Shown here: one piece after another, positions 46,483-56,284 of the stretch
Layout: each line of letters begins with the position of its first letter
How positions within the stretch are numbered: position 1 is the stretch's first letter
Source of the DNA: Nonlabens marinus S1-08
GTDB taxonomy: Bacteria > Bacteroidota > Bacteroidia > Flavobacteriales > Flavobacteriaceae
Direction: 5' to 3'
Assembly: GCF_000831385.1 (NCBI RefSeq)
Contig: NZ_AP014548.1
Coordinates: forward strand, 1,397,501 to 1,461,500
DNA: 64,000 nucleotides
Position numbers and translations under genes: made by a program
Notes under the pieces: model-generated
Told to the model about the DNA's origin: nothing
What the model saw: the letters and a program-made list of their open reading frames with translations, nothing else
Database searches by the model: none

Positions 46483-47388
46483 ATGGACAAAGAATACTTA
46501 ATAAAGAAGTGGTTAGAAAACGACTTGTCAAAAGCAGAAGCTAAGGCTTTTGCCGCTTTAGAGGATGCAGCATGGTATGAGGAGATTGTTGAACATGCGC
46601 AAGGTTTTAGTGGCGAGCACCACGCTAGAGTACTCCCATTTGAAGCATTGGAAAATAAAATTACCGGTCAAAAATCATCATCCTGGAATTGGCTAAAAAT
46701 AGCCACCCGCATTGCTGCCGTCTTTGTTATAGCTTTTGGACTATATATGGTGTTCGATAACGATGATATAAAAACATTCCAGACAAATTACGCACAGGTA
46801 GAAACAATTAGGCTACCAGATAATTCTGAGATAAAATTAAATGAGCTCTCCCGGCTGGAGTACAACGCTTCAACATGGGATGAGAAACGAGAATTAGATC
46901 TGGAAGGAGAAGCTTTTTTTGATGTAGAAAAAGGGAAACGCTTTGACGTAAATACTATGTATGGTACCATCAGCGTGTTAGGGACACAATTTAATGTGAG
47001 TGCGCGAGATAGTATTTTTAGTGTGATTTGTTATGAAGGATTGGTGCAGGTGTTTCATGATAACACCACTACTAAGCTTCCAGCTGGTAAAGCCTATCGC
47101 GTGAAGAATGGAGTTTCAGAAACATTTGATGTCGCTGTGATCCAGCCAGAATGGTTGCAAAACATGAAGGTTTTTGATCAAGCAAGTGTAGAAGAGGTCT
47201 TTGCCGCTTTAGAGGCGCATTACAACATAAAAATCACGCTAGAGAATATAGATAAATCCATGTTATTCACTGGTGCGTTCGAGCTTGATAACCTGGACAA
47301 TGCATTAATGGCTATTACCCAAAGTCTAAATTTGACCTATCAAAAGACGAGTAAAACCCAGGTTGTTGTAACTAATGCTCAAGAATAA
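46483..47388 (+). CDS. FecR-type anti-sigma factor
   Basis: 301 residues. A short cytoplasmic sigma-binding N-terminus (MDKEYLIKKWLENDLSKAEA) is followed by a membrane helix at about 74-90 (IAAVFVIAFGLYMVF). The periplasmic FecR domain contains TIRLPDNSEIKLNELSRLEY and ELDLEGEAFFDVEK, and an STN-like C-terminal part (about 225-290) spans ALEAHYNIKITLENIDK. It transmits a periplasmic signal from the TonB-dependent transducer to the sigma factor. Its stop overlaps the receptor gene by 14 nt. Confidence 0.9.
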   Translation: MDKEYLIKKWLENDLSKAEAKAFAALEDAAWYEEIVEHAQGFSGEHHARVLPFEALENKITGQKSSSWNWLKIATRIAAVFVIAFGLYMVFDNDDIKTFQTNYAQVETIRLPDNSEIKLNELSRLEYNASTWDEKRELDLEGEAFFDVEKGKRFDVNTMYGTISVLGTQFNVSARDSIFSVICYEGLVQVFHDNTTTKLPAGKAYRVKNGVSETFDVAVIQPEWLQNMKVFDQASVEEVFAALEAHYNIKITLENIDKSMLFTGAFELDNLDNALMAITQSLNLTYQKTSKTQVVVTNAQE

Positions 47389-49882
47389 CTGGCTCCATAT
47401 TATTTTATTTGTTTGTTTTTTCTGGTCATTTAAGACCGCAGGGCAAACTTCGGGAGAAAAGATTGCGCTTAAAGAGGCGCTCCATATCTTGTCTGAGCAA
47501 TTTCAAGTTCAATTCAACTATCAAAGTGAATTAGTAGAAGGAATAAGGGTAGTTCCGCTTTCGCGAAAGCGAACACTTAAAGAGCATATAAATCGGCTGG
47601 AAGTAGAGACTTCATTGCAGTTTACTAAAATAGGGGAAGCTATATTTTCCATCACAAAAAACATCAAGATTTGTGGTTATTTAAAAGACGCTCAATCTTT
47701 AAAAGCACTGGAAGGAGCGACGGTTTTAGGAGAAGTGGAAAGCACCATAAGTGCCAGTAATGGCTTTTTTGAGATTGCAGTAAGCTCCCTAGAGGAAGAA
47801 ATTACAATCAGTTTTCTAGGTTTCAAAACCATTCAGGAAAAGGCTTTATTATTTGATTCAGACAATTGTTCGAATGTAGAGATGTACCAGCAAGAAATGC
47901 AAATCTCTTCTATCGTTGTAGAAGGTTATATCGTGCGTGGAATTGATAAAAACAGAGATGGCACGACAACTATAGATTTTTCAAAGTTTACATCGCTTCC
48001 TGGTCTTATCGAGACAGATGTGTTACAAACCGTAAAAGCACTTCCAGGAGTTCAAAGTGTTGATGAAACCGTGTCTAACATCAATATAAGAGGTGGTTCT
48101 CATGATCAAAACCTGATCCTTTGGGATGGTATAAAAATGTATCAATCGGGTCACTTCTTTGGATTGATTTCAAGCTTTAATCCACAAATCACCAAAACCG
48201 CAACCGTAATTACGAACGGGACAGATGTCTCTTATACAGACGGCGTTTCAGGTACCATACAGATGAATACGCACGACCGCATACAAAAGGAGTTTGATGG
48301 AAGTGTAGGGCTTAATTTTATTAGTGCTGATGTTTTTGCAGATCTTCCCATTGGTCAAAATTCATCGTTACAAGTAGCGGCTCGCAGGTCTGTGGATGAC
48401 GTGGTGCGGACGCCTACTTATGACACCTATTTTGAAAGAGTTACACAGCAAACCGAGATTGATTCTAATATCGAGAGTGTTTTAAATTCAAATCAGAATT
48501 TCAGCTTTTATGACACTTCTTTAAGATGGTTATACCATCCATCAGAGAACGATCGCTTGCGATTTAACTTTATCCTTATCAATAACGATTTGTCTTTTGA
48601 TGAAACCTCCACAGCCAATAAAACTCTGGAGAGTAGAAAAAGTAGCCTTTCCCAATATAGCATTGCCGCTGGATTAAGCTATGAACGGGAATGGAACGAT
48701 CAGTTTTCAACCCATTTCAACGCATACAATACAGATTACAAATTGCAAGCTGTAAATGCCAATATTCTAGAAGAACAACTTTTTGCACAAGAAAATAGTG
48801 TTTCAGAAACTGGAGTTAGTCTGAAGGGAACTTACAAATGGGAATACCTATCGCTGGATGTAGGATATCAATTTGTGGAGTCCGAGGTTGTGAATCAGAA
48901 TGATGTAGATGTACCGCGATTTTTAAGAAGAGATTCAGAAATTTTAAGGGAACATGCAATTTTCACCCAAATGCAATTTCAAAACAAGGATAGGAGCATC
49001 TTTTTGCGTCCAGGAGTACGATTCAATTATATAAATAAATTTGATATTTTCCTGATCGAGCCTAGAGTAAGCCTTAGTAAAAAACTGGGAACAGATTTTC
49101 AAATAGAAATGTTGGGAGAATTGAAACATCAAAACACTTCACAAATAATCAATTTTCAAAATGATTTTCTAGGAGTGGAAAAAAGAAGATGGCAACTGGC
49201 AGATAATGAGAATATCCCTATTTTAAGAAGTAAACAAGCTTCCTTAGGATTACAATATGAGGATAACGGCTGGCTAGTGGACGCCACTGGCTATTATAAA
49301 GAGGTCGATGGTATCACTTCACAAAGTCAAAGCTTTACCACAAAGTACGAGTTTGAGAAGGCTACGGGAAGCTATAATATCGTGGGCGTTGATGTTTTAT
49401 TGCGCAAACAAGTTCAAAAAATCAGCAGCTGGATCAGTTATTCATATATGGTAAATGAGTACACCTTTGAGGAGTTTGAAGAGAATCAATTCCCCAGTAA
49501 TTTTGACACCACACATTCCGTCACATTAGGAACAACCTATTCAAATGACGTTGTGAATATCTCTACAGGATTAAATTATAGAACCGGTAAGCCTACCTCA
49601 GTACCGCTACTAGGGAATGAAATAGAACGCGGAGAGGTGAATTTTGATACGGTAAACGATAGTAGAGTAGAAGACTATATAAGAGCAGATATATCTGCTT
49701 TGTACAAATTAAAACTATCACGTGGACTACGTTCTGAGCTAGGAGCGTCGATCTGGAATGTTTTTAATACAGACAACGTCATCAATAATTTCTATCGAAT
49801 AAATGCGGAGAACACAGTGGATAAGTTCAGCAGAAGTGCGCTAGGCTTAACCACAAACTTTATGGTTAGGTTGAAGTTTTAA
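47375..49882 (+). CDS. TonB-dependent transducer/receptor with STN domain
   Basis: 835 residues. A signal peptide is followed by an STN (secretin/TonB short) domain at about 25-95 (ALHILSEQFQVQFNYQSEL). A carboxypeptidase-regulatory-like domain covers about 97-170 (ICGYLKDAQSLKALEGATVLG). The plug has LIETDVLQTVKALPGVQSVD and NINIRGGSHDQNLILWDGI. A ~500-residue beta barrel ends in FMVRLKF. With FecI and FecR it forms a three-part surface-signalling system. Palindrome copy 11 is read PLSRKRT within the STN domain, exactly where a partner surface would be. The imported ligand is unknown. Confidence 0.9.
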   Translation: MLKNNWLHIILFVCFFWSFKTAGQTSGEKIALKEALHILSEQFQVQFNYQSELVEGIRVVPLSRKRTLKEHINRLEVETSLQFTKIGEAIFSITKNIKICGYLKDAQSLKALEGATVLGEVESTISASNGFFEIAVSSLEEEITISFLGFKTIQEKALLFDSDNCSNVEMYQQEMQISSIVVEGYIVRGIDKNRDGTTTIDFSKFTSLPGLIETDVLQTVKALPGVQSVDETVSNINIRGGSHDQNLILWDGIKMYQSGHFFGLISSFNPQITKTATVITNGTDVSYTDGVSGTIQMNTHDRIQKEFDGSVGLNFISADVFADLPIGQNSSLQVAARRSVDDVVRTPTYDTYFERVTQQTEIDSNIESVLNSNQNFSFYDTSLRWLYHPSENDRLRFNFILINNDLSFDETSTANKTLESRKSSLSQYSIAAGLSYEREWNDQFSTHFNAYNTDYKLQAVNANILEEQLFAQENSVSETGVSLKGTYKWEYLSLDVGYQFVESEVVNQNDVDVPRFLRRDSEILREHAIFTQMQFQNKDRSIFLRPGVRFNYINKFDIFLIEPRVSLSKKLGTDFQIEMLGELKHQNTSQIINFQNDFLGVEKRRWQLADNENIPILRSKQASLGLQYEDNGWLVDATGYYKEVDGITSQSQSFTTKYEFEKATGSYNIVGVDVLLRKQVQKISSWISYSYMVNEYTFEEFEENQFPSNFDTTHSVTLGTTYSNDVVNISTGLNYRTGKPTSVPLLGNEIERGEVNFDTVNDSRVEDYIRADISALYKLKLSRGLRSELGASIWNVFNTDNVINNFYRINAENTVDKFSRSALGLTTNFMVRLKF
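47556..47571. repeat. 16-bp palindrome, copy 11 (inside STN domain of receptor gene)
   Basis: Perfect CGCTTTCGCGAAAGCG, read LSRKR. Confidence 0.95.
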
Positions 49883-50052
49883 GGAGGAGTGGTTTTCTGA
49901 TAGCTCAGTATTATTGCTTTTATCTTTAATAAAAATCTAAGAAAGCCTATACTAATTGTTGTTATTCAGGAGAGTACGTCTATCTAATCCCTTACTTTAT
50001 AACCTTATATAAGCCTAAACCTATTAAGGTGCTGGAGACCTTGTCGAGATAT

Positions 50053-50068
50053 CGCTTTCGCGAAAGCG
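50053..50068. repeat. 16-bp palindrome, copy 12 (intergenic)
   Basis: Perfect CGCTTTCGCGAAAGCG. It is the last copy; none follows in the remaining 13.9 kb. Confidence 0.95.
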
Positions 50069-50194
50069 GAATGACATTCTTGACCTGAAAAAAACCAAAC
50101 CCATTTCAATTGAAAATCTTTTAGGAACTCAGTCTGGACATTAGCTCCTTTACATATGAAGATCGTAAGTCGTAGTTAAATTCTGCCTTTTGCT

Positions 50195-50225
50195 TTGGGC
50201 GATGCAAGTAGATAGCATAGCTTTG
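50195..50225 (+). promoter_or_regulatory. Promoter of the plus-strand polysaccharide operon
   Basis: TTG at 50195-50197, 20 bases, TAGCTTTG at 50218-50225, a full match to the consensus. The first gene starts 36 nt later. Confidence 0.72.
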
Positions 50226-50260
50226 AATAAAGCAAAGTAAAACTAAGTTAAGAATAAGTA

Positions 50261-51109
50261 TTGAAAGGATCTGGGAAATGGGATATTGAGGTTGATTCGC
50301 GCCAGCGTGTGTTTCAGCATAAAATACCAGAAATTCTAAAGTATAAGGACTTACTGATACTCCTAGTGCGTCGTGATATTGTCATCAATTATAAGCAGAC
50401 TATTTTAGGTCCACTTTGGTTGATTATAAAGCCGCTTATTACATCGGCAATTTATGTAGTTGTTTTCAACAGGCTTGCTAAGTTATCCACGGATAACATT
50501 CCCCCTATACTTTTTCAAATGGCCGGTGTGGTTTTATGGTCTTTTATCGCTGAAACTATTAAGATTAATTCCGATTGTTTTAAATTAAACGCAGATATTT
50601 TTAGCAAAGTCTATTTTCCTAGGGCTGTAGTACCTCTTGCAAATACTTTAAATACGTTTTTTCAATTTGGGATTCAATTCGTATTGTTTCTAGGCTTTAT
50701 CTTATTCTACTATGTAAAAGGTTATCAGTTTGGTTGGGATTTAACTTTACTTTTGTTTCCAGTTTTGATTTTAATCTGTGCCATGTTTTCCTTAGGAATA
50801 GGGATGATAGTGAGTAGCTTTACTTATAAGTATCGAGACTTACAACTGTTACTTACGTTTGCGGTGCAGCTCGCCATGTATGCGACACCGGTAATTTATC
50901 CCCTTTCAACAGCGCCACCATCGTTGAGATGGGTTCTATTGATGAATCCCATGACAGCAGTATTAGAGGCTTTTCGTAATATATTTTTGAACTCGGGCTT
51001 TCTCAGTTATCAAAACCTTCTTATTAGCGCGATAGTATCTTTTCTTTTGTTTATTACCGGGTTATTTATTTTCAATAGAACGGAGAAAAACTTTATGGAT
51101 ACGGTATGA
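50261..51109 (+). CDS. ABC-2 polysaccharide exporter permease (Wzm-like)
   Basis: 282 residues with six membrane helices. The N-terminal signature YKDLLILLVRRDIVINYKQT and the loop GPLWLIIKPLITSAIYVVVF are characteristic of O-antigen/teichoic-acid exporter permeases, as is the late NPMTAVLEAFRN. It moves a lipid-linked glycan across the inner membrane with the ATPase encoded next. The start is TTG at 50261 with an in-frame stop just upstream; no ATG is suitably placed. The gene overlaps the next by 4 nt (ATGA). First gene of a gene cluster for surface glycans. Confidence 0.92.
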   Translation: MKGSGKWDIEVDSRQRVFQHKIPEILKYKDLLILLVRRDIVINYKQTILGPLWLIIKPLITSAIYVVVFNRLAKLSTDNIPPILFQMAGVVLWSFIAETIKINSDCFKLNADIFSKVYFPRAVVPLANTLNTFFQFGIQFVLFLGFILFYYVKGYQFGWDLTLLLFPVLILICAMFSLGIGMIVSSFTYKYRDLQLLLTFAVQLAMYATPVIYPLSTAPPSLRWVLLMNPMTAVLEAFRNIFLNSGFLSYQNLLISAIVSFLLFITGLFIFNRTEKNFMDTV

Positions 51110-52392
51110 GTGAAGTTGCAATTCTTGTAAAAAATATAGGTAAGCAGTATCGCTTGGGAAATGTAGGTACTGGAACGCTTTCACATGATCTTAATAGATG
51201 GTGGAACGTCATTCGCGGTAAGGAAGATCCTTATCTCAAGATTGGTGAAACCAATCTAAGAGATGAAAAAGGAGATAGTACTTACGTATGGGCACTTAAA
51301 GACATCAGTTTTCAAGTTGAAAAAGGTGAGGTTCTTGGAATAATAGGTGGAAATGGAGCAGGGAAATCAACGTTACTTAAGATTTTATCCCAAGTTACTG
51401 GGCCCAGTTTAGGCCATTTTAAGGCAAGCGGTAGAATAGCGAGTCTATTGGAGGTGGGAACTGGTTTCCATGGGGAGCTAAGTGGCCGTGAGAATATTTA
51501 TCTCAACGGTACTATTCTGGGCATGACTAAGGCGGAGATCAATCTCAAGATAGATGAAATAGTTTCATTTTCAGGGGTTGAACGCTATTTGGACACTCCT
51601 GTTAAAAGGTATTCTTCTGGAATGAAAGTGCGCTTAGCGTTTGCTGTGGCTGCACATCTAGAGCCCGATATACTTATTGTAGATGAGGTTTTAGCCGTGG
51701 GCGATATTGCCTTCCAGCAAAAAGCAATCGGTAAGATTCAACAGGTCAGTAGAGACAGCAAACGCACTGTGCTTTTTGTTAGTCACGATATGGAATCAAT
51801 CTCCAGACTATGTTCTAGAACCATTATATTAAAGGATGGCACTATTTCATTTATAGGGGAAACACAAACTGCCATAGATGAATATTCTCGCCAGATGACT
51901 GAAAAGTCAAAAGCGATCAATATCGAGCATCGTAATGATAGGAAGGGTTTAGGGCAATTGCGTTTTAAAAAATTGGAGTTGCAAGATCTTGAAGGTAATC
52001 TGCTTAGGTTAGGAAGGGTTGGGAAGCCTTTGGTCTTCTCTATGACTATTGATTCTCTTTTAAAAGAAGAAATGGAAGTGTCCATAGGAGTTGGCATAAA
52101 GAATAAAAGTGGAGAGCAGATAACGCTACTATCCAGTTGGACCAAGGGAGAAATACTGAAAATAAAGGATGATCAGAAAGTTTATTTCAAAATAAAATCG
52201 CTGGCACTTCCTGAAGGAGATTACCAAGTAGATTTATTTATGGAAAATGGTACGATGGGTAATGATATTCAAGACCACTTGGAAAATGCATTTACCTTGA
52301 AGGTACAAGGAAAGGACTATTACAATTCAGGACAGGTGTCTAAACATTTCAAATATCAATTTTACGTAGATTTTAAACAGGAAGTAAGATAA
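51106..52392 (+). CDS. ABC polysaccharide exporter ATPase with C-terminal Wzt domain
   Basis: 428 residues. The ABC domain has Walker A GGNGAGKST (near 79-87), signature YSSGMKVRLAFAVAAHLEPD and Walker B ILIVDEVLAVGD. The C-terminal ~150 residues form a Wzt-type beta sandwich (for example VSIGVGIKNKSGEQITLLS), which in Wzt proteins binds the modified end of the glycan and times its export. That makes an export-by-termination system (Wzm-Wzt) likely, and the terminal modification may be made by an enzyme in this cluster. Starts within the permease gene; its stop overlaps the next ATG. Confidence 0.92.
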   Translation: MSEVAILVKNIGKQYRLGNVGTGTLSHDLNRWWNVIRGKEDPYLKIGETNLRDEKGDSTYVWALKDISFQVEKGEVLGIIGGNGAGKSTLLKILSQVTGPSLGHFKASGRIASLLEVGTGFHGELSGRENIYLNGTILGMTKAEINLKIDEIVSFSGVERYLDTPVKRYSSGMKVRLAFAVAAHLEPDILIVDEVLAVGDIAFQQKAIGKIQQVSRDSKRTVLFVSHDMESISRLCSRTIILKDGTISFIGETQTAIDEYSRQMTEKSKAINIEHRNDRKGLGQLRFKKLELQDLEGNLLRLGRVGKPLVFSMTIDSLLKEEMEVSIGVGIKNKSGEQITLLSSWTKGEILKIKDDQKVYFKIKSLALPEGDYQVDLFMENGTMGNDIQDHLENAFTLKVQGKDYYNSGQVSKHFKYQFYVDFKQEVR

Positions 52393-54254
52393 TGTGTGGT
52401 GTAAGCGGAATATGGAACCGTAGAGGTCCACATTTAAATAAGCAACAAATTGAGCTATTTACGGATAGTATTGCTCATCGTGGTCCAGATGGTTCTGGGT
52501 ATTATTTCAACGAAGTCAAAGGTGTAGCTTTAGGTCATAGGCGTTTATCAATACTGGACGAAAGCAATGCTGGCAAACAACCGATGTCCATCGACAATAA
52601 TTTATGGATTACCTATAACGGAGAAATATTTAATTTTATAGAGCTTAGAAAGGAACTCGAGCAGTTAGGATTTCGATTTAAGAGCGAGACAGATACTGAG
52701 GTGTTTCTTACAGCCTACAAAGCATGGGGACTAGATTGTTTTAGCAAGTTCAATGGGATGTGGGCAGCTGGAATTTATGATCAGTCCAAGCAAGAATTGC
52801 TTTTGGTTCGTGATCGATATGGAATTAAACCGCTTTATTATCTCAATTCAAAGAATAATCTTTTTGCTTTCAGTTCAGAAACGATTGCGTTTAAATCATT
52901 AGAAGGTTTTGAGCGTAGTTTCAATCAAAATAACCTCAATCTAGTATTTCAAGATGCTAAATGTTTAGAAGGTAGGGGTGAAACTATTTTTGAACACTTA
53001 AGACAAGTCAAGCCAGGGCATTTTTTAAAAGTTACCCAGTCTGACCTGATTGAAAATAGATGGTGGTACCCTGAATCGCAGAGCCCCAAAGTACCAGGAA
53101 CCTACGAAGAACAGGTTGAATATTTTAAAGAGATTTTTGAAGATGCCTGCGCTCTTCGATTGCGTAGCGATGTGCCTCTAGCATCAGCACTAAGCGGCGG
53201 TCTGGATTCATCTTCCGTATATGCAACGTTGCATAAAATTAATAGGCACCACTCTTTTGAGCGTAGACCCAGCAATTGGCAGAATGCCTACACGTTGATT
53301 TTTCCAGGCTCTGCTCAGGACGAGCAGTATTATGCAGAGAAAGTTGCCGCACATGTAGGTGGTAATCTTAAAACTATTGAAGTAGATTACAGCAGGGTAG
53401 ATAACATCTTAAGCCAGACAAGGCTATTTGATAGTGTTTACGATAACCCGAACTTCATTTTAGTCTCATTATATGAAAAGATGCGGACTGATGGTATAAA
53501 AGTTTCATTGGACGGGCATGGAGTTGATGAACTGTTGTTCGGCTATCCAGAAATGCTTCGACAAGCCTCAAGATCGCTTGAAGGTACAAATAATGACTTA
53601 CAGAAACAATTGGATAAAATTGTTGATTCTATGCTCTTTCGCAACGGTCAAAAGAAGGCATTTACTAATTACCTTAGACAGCAGGTGAATAGGGTAAAAA
53701 TCCTAACGAAAAATATTTTGTTCGAAAACCAAAGTTCGAAAAGTGATTCGTTTGTATTCCCTGATGCTGGGAAAAAAAATATTCGGGAGTTTGATTCGCT
53801 CAGTGATATAACGAATTATCACTTTTACGAGACGTCACTTCCTTCTATACTGAGAAATTTTGATCGTGCATCCATGCAAGCTGGTGTTGAAGTGCGCATG
53901 CCATTTATGGACTATAGAATAGTTGACTTTTTACATGCTATACCATTTGAAAGCAAGGTAAAATTTCCCTTTTCAAAAAGAATATTAAGAAGTGCCATGA
54001 AGGGTACATTACCCGAAGAAATCAGAGTAAGAAAGTCGAAAATAGGACTTGTCGCTCCCATGGATCATCTGTTGAATAATTACCTACAAGAATTTGCTAT
54101 GGATATCATGAATTCTAAGGATTTCATTGAATCGCCATATTGGGACGGTAAATCAATACAAGAATACGCAACACACAAAACAGGCAAAAATTCCTGGACA
54201 ATGCAGGATGGAATGCAAATTTGGCCTTACCTCAATGCCTATTTAATTAAATAG
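52392..54254 (+). CDS. Asparagine synthase-like amidotransferase (glutamine-hydrolysing)
   Basis: 620 residues. The N-terminal nucleophile is Cys2 (MCGVSGIWN) of a class II glutaminase domain (AHRGPDGSGYY, LGHRRLSILD, YNGEIFN). The synthetase domain has the ATP loop ALSGGLDSSSVYATL and SLDGHGVDELLFGYPEM. It can be an asparagine synthetase, but copies inside polysaccharide clusters usually amidate a uronic acid or a related carboxyl sugar. The fit with a 3-amino-uronate pathway here supports that, as inference. It overlaps the Wzt stop (TAATG) and precedes the Gfo/Idh gene by 7 nt. Confidence 0.85.
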   Translation: MCGVSGIWNRRGPHLNKQQIELFTDSIAHRGPDGSGYYFNEVKGVALGHRRLSILDESNAGKQPMSIDNNLWITYNGEIFNFIELRKELEQLGFRFKSETDTEVFLTAYKAWGLDCFSKFNGMWAAGIYDQSKQELLLVRDRYGIKPLYYLNSKNNLFAFSSETIAFKSLEGFERSFNQNNLNLVFQDAKCLEGRGETIFEHLRQVKPGHFLKVTQSDLIENRWWYPESQSPKVPGTYEEQVEYFKEIFEDACALRLRSDVPLASALSGGLDSSSVYATLHKINRHHSFERRPSNWQNAYTLIFPGSAQDEQYYAEKVAAHVGGNLKTIEVDYSRVDNILSQTRLFDSVYDNPNFILVSLYEKMRTDGIKVSLDGHGVDELLFGYPEMLRQASRSLEGTNNDLQKQLDKIVDSMLFRNGQKKAFTNYLRQQVNRVKILTKNILFENQSSKSDSFVFPDAGKKNIREFDSLSDITNYHFYETSLPSILRNFDRASMQAGVEVRMPFMDYRIVDFLHAIPFESKVKFPFSKRILRSAMKGTLPEEIRVRKSKIGLVAPMDHLLNNYLQEFAMDIMNSKDFIESPYWDGKSIQEYATHKTGKNSWTMQDGMQIWPYLNAYLIK

Positions 54255-54261
54255 AAAACAT

Positions 54262-55266
54262 ATGGAAAATTTAAAGTTTGCAGTCGTAGGTTGTGGGAAT
54301 ATTGGCAAAAGACACGCTGCAGTAATTGATAAAGAAGAGCATGCTAATTTGGTTGCTATTTGTGACATAGACTCACAGAAAACCGCAGATCTTAATAAGG
54401 TTTATGGTGTAGAAGTTTATACAGATTTTCAAGAGATGTTATCTGAAGCAAAATTTGACATTCTATGTATTTGCACTCCTCATGGCTTGCACGCTCCAAT
54501 GAGTATTCAAGCGGCTAGATCAAAAAAACACATTCTCGTGGAAAAGCCAATGGCACTTACCTCCAAGGCTGCTAAAGAGATGATAGAAGAAGCTGAAAAG
54601 AACAAAGTAAACCTTTGGGTGGTTAAACAAAATCGATATAACAAGCCTATACGACTTGTCAAACAGGTATTGGATCAGGAAAGACTCGGAAAAATATTCT
54701 TAGTACAAACTAACGTGCTTTGGAACCGCCATCAACGATATTATGAAGAATCCCCTTGGCGTGGTAGCAAACGAACTGAGGGAGGCGCATTGCACACTCA
54801 GGTAAGCCATTTTTTAGATTTGCTGATTTGGTGGTTTGGAGAGATAATCGAAGCCAAATCTTTATATGATACGCTTAACCATGATATTGAAATAGAGGAT
54901 GCTGGCGTTGCGGCACTTCGTTTCGAGAATAACGCTTTAGGCTCGTTAAACTGGACAACTTGTGTTTACAATGCAAACTATGAGGGGAGCATAACAATCA
55001 TAGGAGAATTAGGTACCATCAAAATAGGCGGACGTTATCTTAATAAAATTGACCATTGGGACGTTCAGGCCTATCCGCTCCCTGAAAATGAAGAATTCAA
55101 CGACCAGCCAAATACCTATAGTCATTATAAAGGTACCAGTTCGAATCATGATAAGCTCATCAATGATCTAATAGGTCAGATTATAGAAGGTAGAAGAGGA
55201 GTGGTTGAAGGGCCAGAAGGTCTCAAATCTATCGAAGCTATAGAGAAAATTTACGGTAATGTTTAG
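54262..55266 (+). CDS. Gfo/Idh/MocA-family sugar 3-dehydrogenase (WbpB/WlbA-like)
   Basis: 334 residues. The Rossmann motif is VVGCGNIGKRH at 8-18, and the catalytic-site motifs are CTPHGLHAPMSIQAA, ILVEKPMAL and WVVKQNRYNKPIRLVKQVL. TEGGALHTQVSHFLDLLIWW with its His and Asp is also typical. The overall pattern is close to WlbA/WbpB, which oxidise the C3 hydroxyl of UDP-GlcNAc-uronate with NAD. Paired with the downstream DegT aminotransferase it would make a 3-amino sugar. UDP-GlcNAc 6-dehydrogenase, needed to make the uronate, is not in this window. Overlaps the next gene by 8 nt. Confidence 0.82.
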   Translation: MENLKFAVVGCGNIGKRHAAVIDKEEHANLVAICDIDSQKTADLNKVYGVEVYTDFQEMLSEAKFDILCICTPHGLHAPMSIQAARSKKHILVEKPMALTSKAAKEMIEEAEKNKVNLWVVKQNRYNKPIRLVKQVLDQERLGKIFLVQTNVLWNRHQRYYEESPWRGSKRTEGGALHTQVSHFLDLLIWWFGEIIEAKSLYDTLNHDIEIEDAGVAALRFENNALGSLNWTTCVYNANYEGSITIIGELGTIKIGGRYLNKIDHWDVQAYPLPENEEFNDQPNTYSHYKGTSSNHDKLINDLIGQIIEGRRGVVEGPEGLKSIEAIEKIYGNV

Positions 55267-56284
55267 ATTCATCCCTTTTGATGAAAAAAAAACCTCTTGG
55301 TTTGATTCCCGAAAAATGCAACACCTTTACAATAGCTCTGCATGGTTGAATTGTATTCGTGATACTTATGACTTTGAAGTGCTTTTATTAGTTGATGAAG
55401 AGGATAAATATCACGCAGCTTTTTGCAAAATAGATGATGATTTTGGAAAACGTTTGATAAGTTTACCATTTTCAGACTATGTACCTTTTTTGAATACAGG
55501 AGTAGGTTATTTTGAAAAGCTCTTCAATTACTGTCAACAACAATATCCAGATTACCAAATCACATTGAAAACAGAGACCTCTCACGAGCTGAATCTACCT
55601 CAACAGTTGAGTAGAAAAGCCGTTTATCATAAAGTTAAATTACAAGAAACAGAATCGGTTTTTCATAAATCTTTTATACGTGGAGTAAAAAAAGCTCAAA
55701 AATCAGGGGTGTTAATCCGTATTAGGAATACTCCTGATGCATTAAAAGATTTTTATAAGCTTTACCACCGCTTGAGAATCAATAAGTTTAAGAGTATACC
55801 TCAGCCCTTTATTTTCTTCAAAGCTATCTATAATCAATTTATAATGAAAGGAGATGGCTTTATCCTGGAAGCAATTTCTTCGGATAAGGTTATTGCGAGT
55901 ATGATTATTTTAGAGCATAAAAACACAGCCTATTATAAATTTGGCTGCTCACATGATGAATTTCTAGATTATAAGCCAAATAATTTGCTCTTTTTCGAAT
56001 TAAGGAAAATTCTTTTCAATCGAAAATTCGAATATTTAGACTTAGGATTAAGCGGTTGTGGAGACTCCTATAAGGGTCTTAGGAGATGGAAAGATCATGT
56101 CGGAGGAATTATGCACCCAATATCTTACTGGCAGATGGGTTCCAAACTGCCACCTGATCGGGTTGAGAAAATTGCTGAAATGAAAATTGATATTCAAAAA
56201 AAAACTCAGCAAATTGTAGAAAATCGCCTAGGTCCATGGGAAACAAGTGAAAGGAGTAAAGAACTTTATAAGTATTTTGCATGA
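55259..56284 (+). CDS. FemAB-like GNAT-fold acyl/aminoacyltransferase
   Basis: 341 residues. Features of the FemAB/GNAT type include the N-terminal half with YNSSAWLNCIRDTY and the central FIRGVKKAQKSGVLIRI. ALKDFYKLYHRLRINKFKS and VIASMIILEHKNTAYYKFGCSHDEF follow. LDLGLSGCGDSYKGLRRWKDHVGG forms the C-terminal core. Members transfer aminoacyl groups or acyl groups to amines in cell-envelope polymers. In this operon it could acylate the 3-amino group of the sugar. It overlaps both neighbours (8 nt and 4 nt). The exact substrate is not visible. Confidence 0.72.
   Translation: MFRFIPFDEKKTSWFDSRKMQHLYNSSAWLNCIRDTYDFEVLLLVDEEDKYHAAFCKIDDDFGKRLISLPFSDYVPFLNTGVGYFEKLFNYCQQQYPDYQITLKTETSHELNLPQQLSRKAVYHKVKLQETESVFHKSFIRGVKKAQKSGVLIRIRNTPDALKDFYKLYHRLRINKFKSIPQPFIFFKAIYNQFIMKGDGFILEAISSDKVIASMIILEHKNTAYYKFGCSHDEFLDYKPNNLLFFELRKILFNRKFEYLDLGLSGCGDSYKGLRRWKDHVGGIMHPISYWQMGSKLPPDRVEKIAEMKIDIQKKTQQIVENRLGPWETSERSKELYKYFA

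Larger units (their letters stand above)
49883..50260. other. 378-nt intergenic stretch between receptor and polysaccharide operons
   Basis: No open frame of note. It contains palindrome copy 12 at 50053-50068 and the promoter of the polysaccharide operon at 50195-50225. No terminator hairpin for the receptor operon was found, and no repeats that would mark an insertion were seen. Confidence 0.6.
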
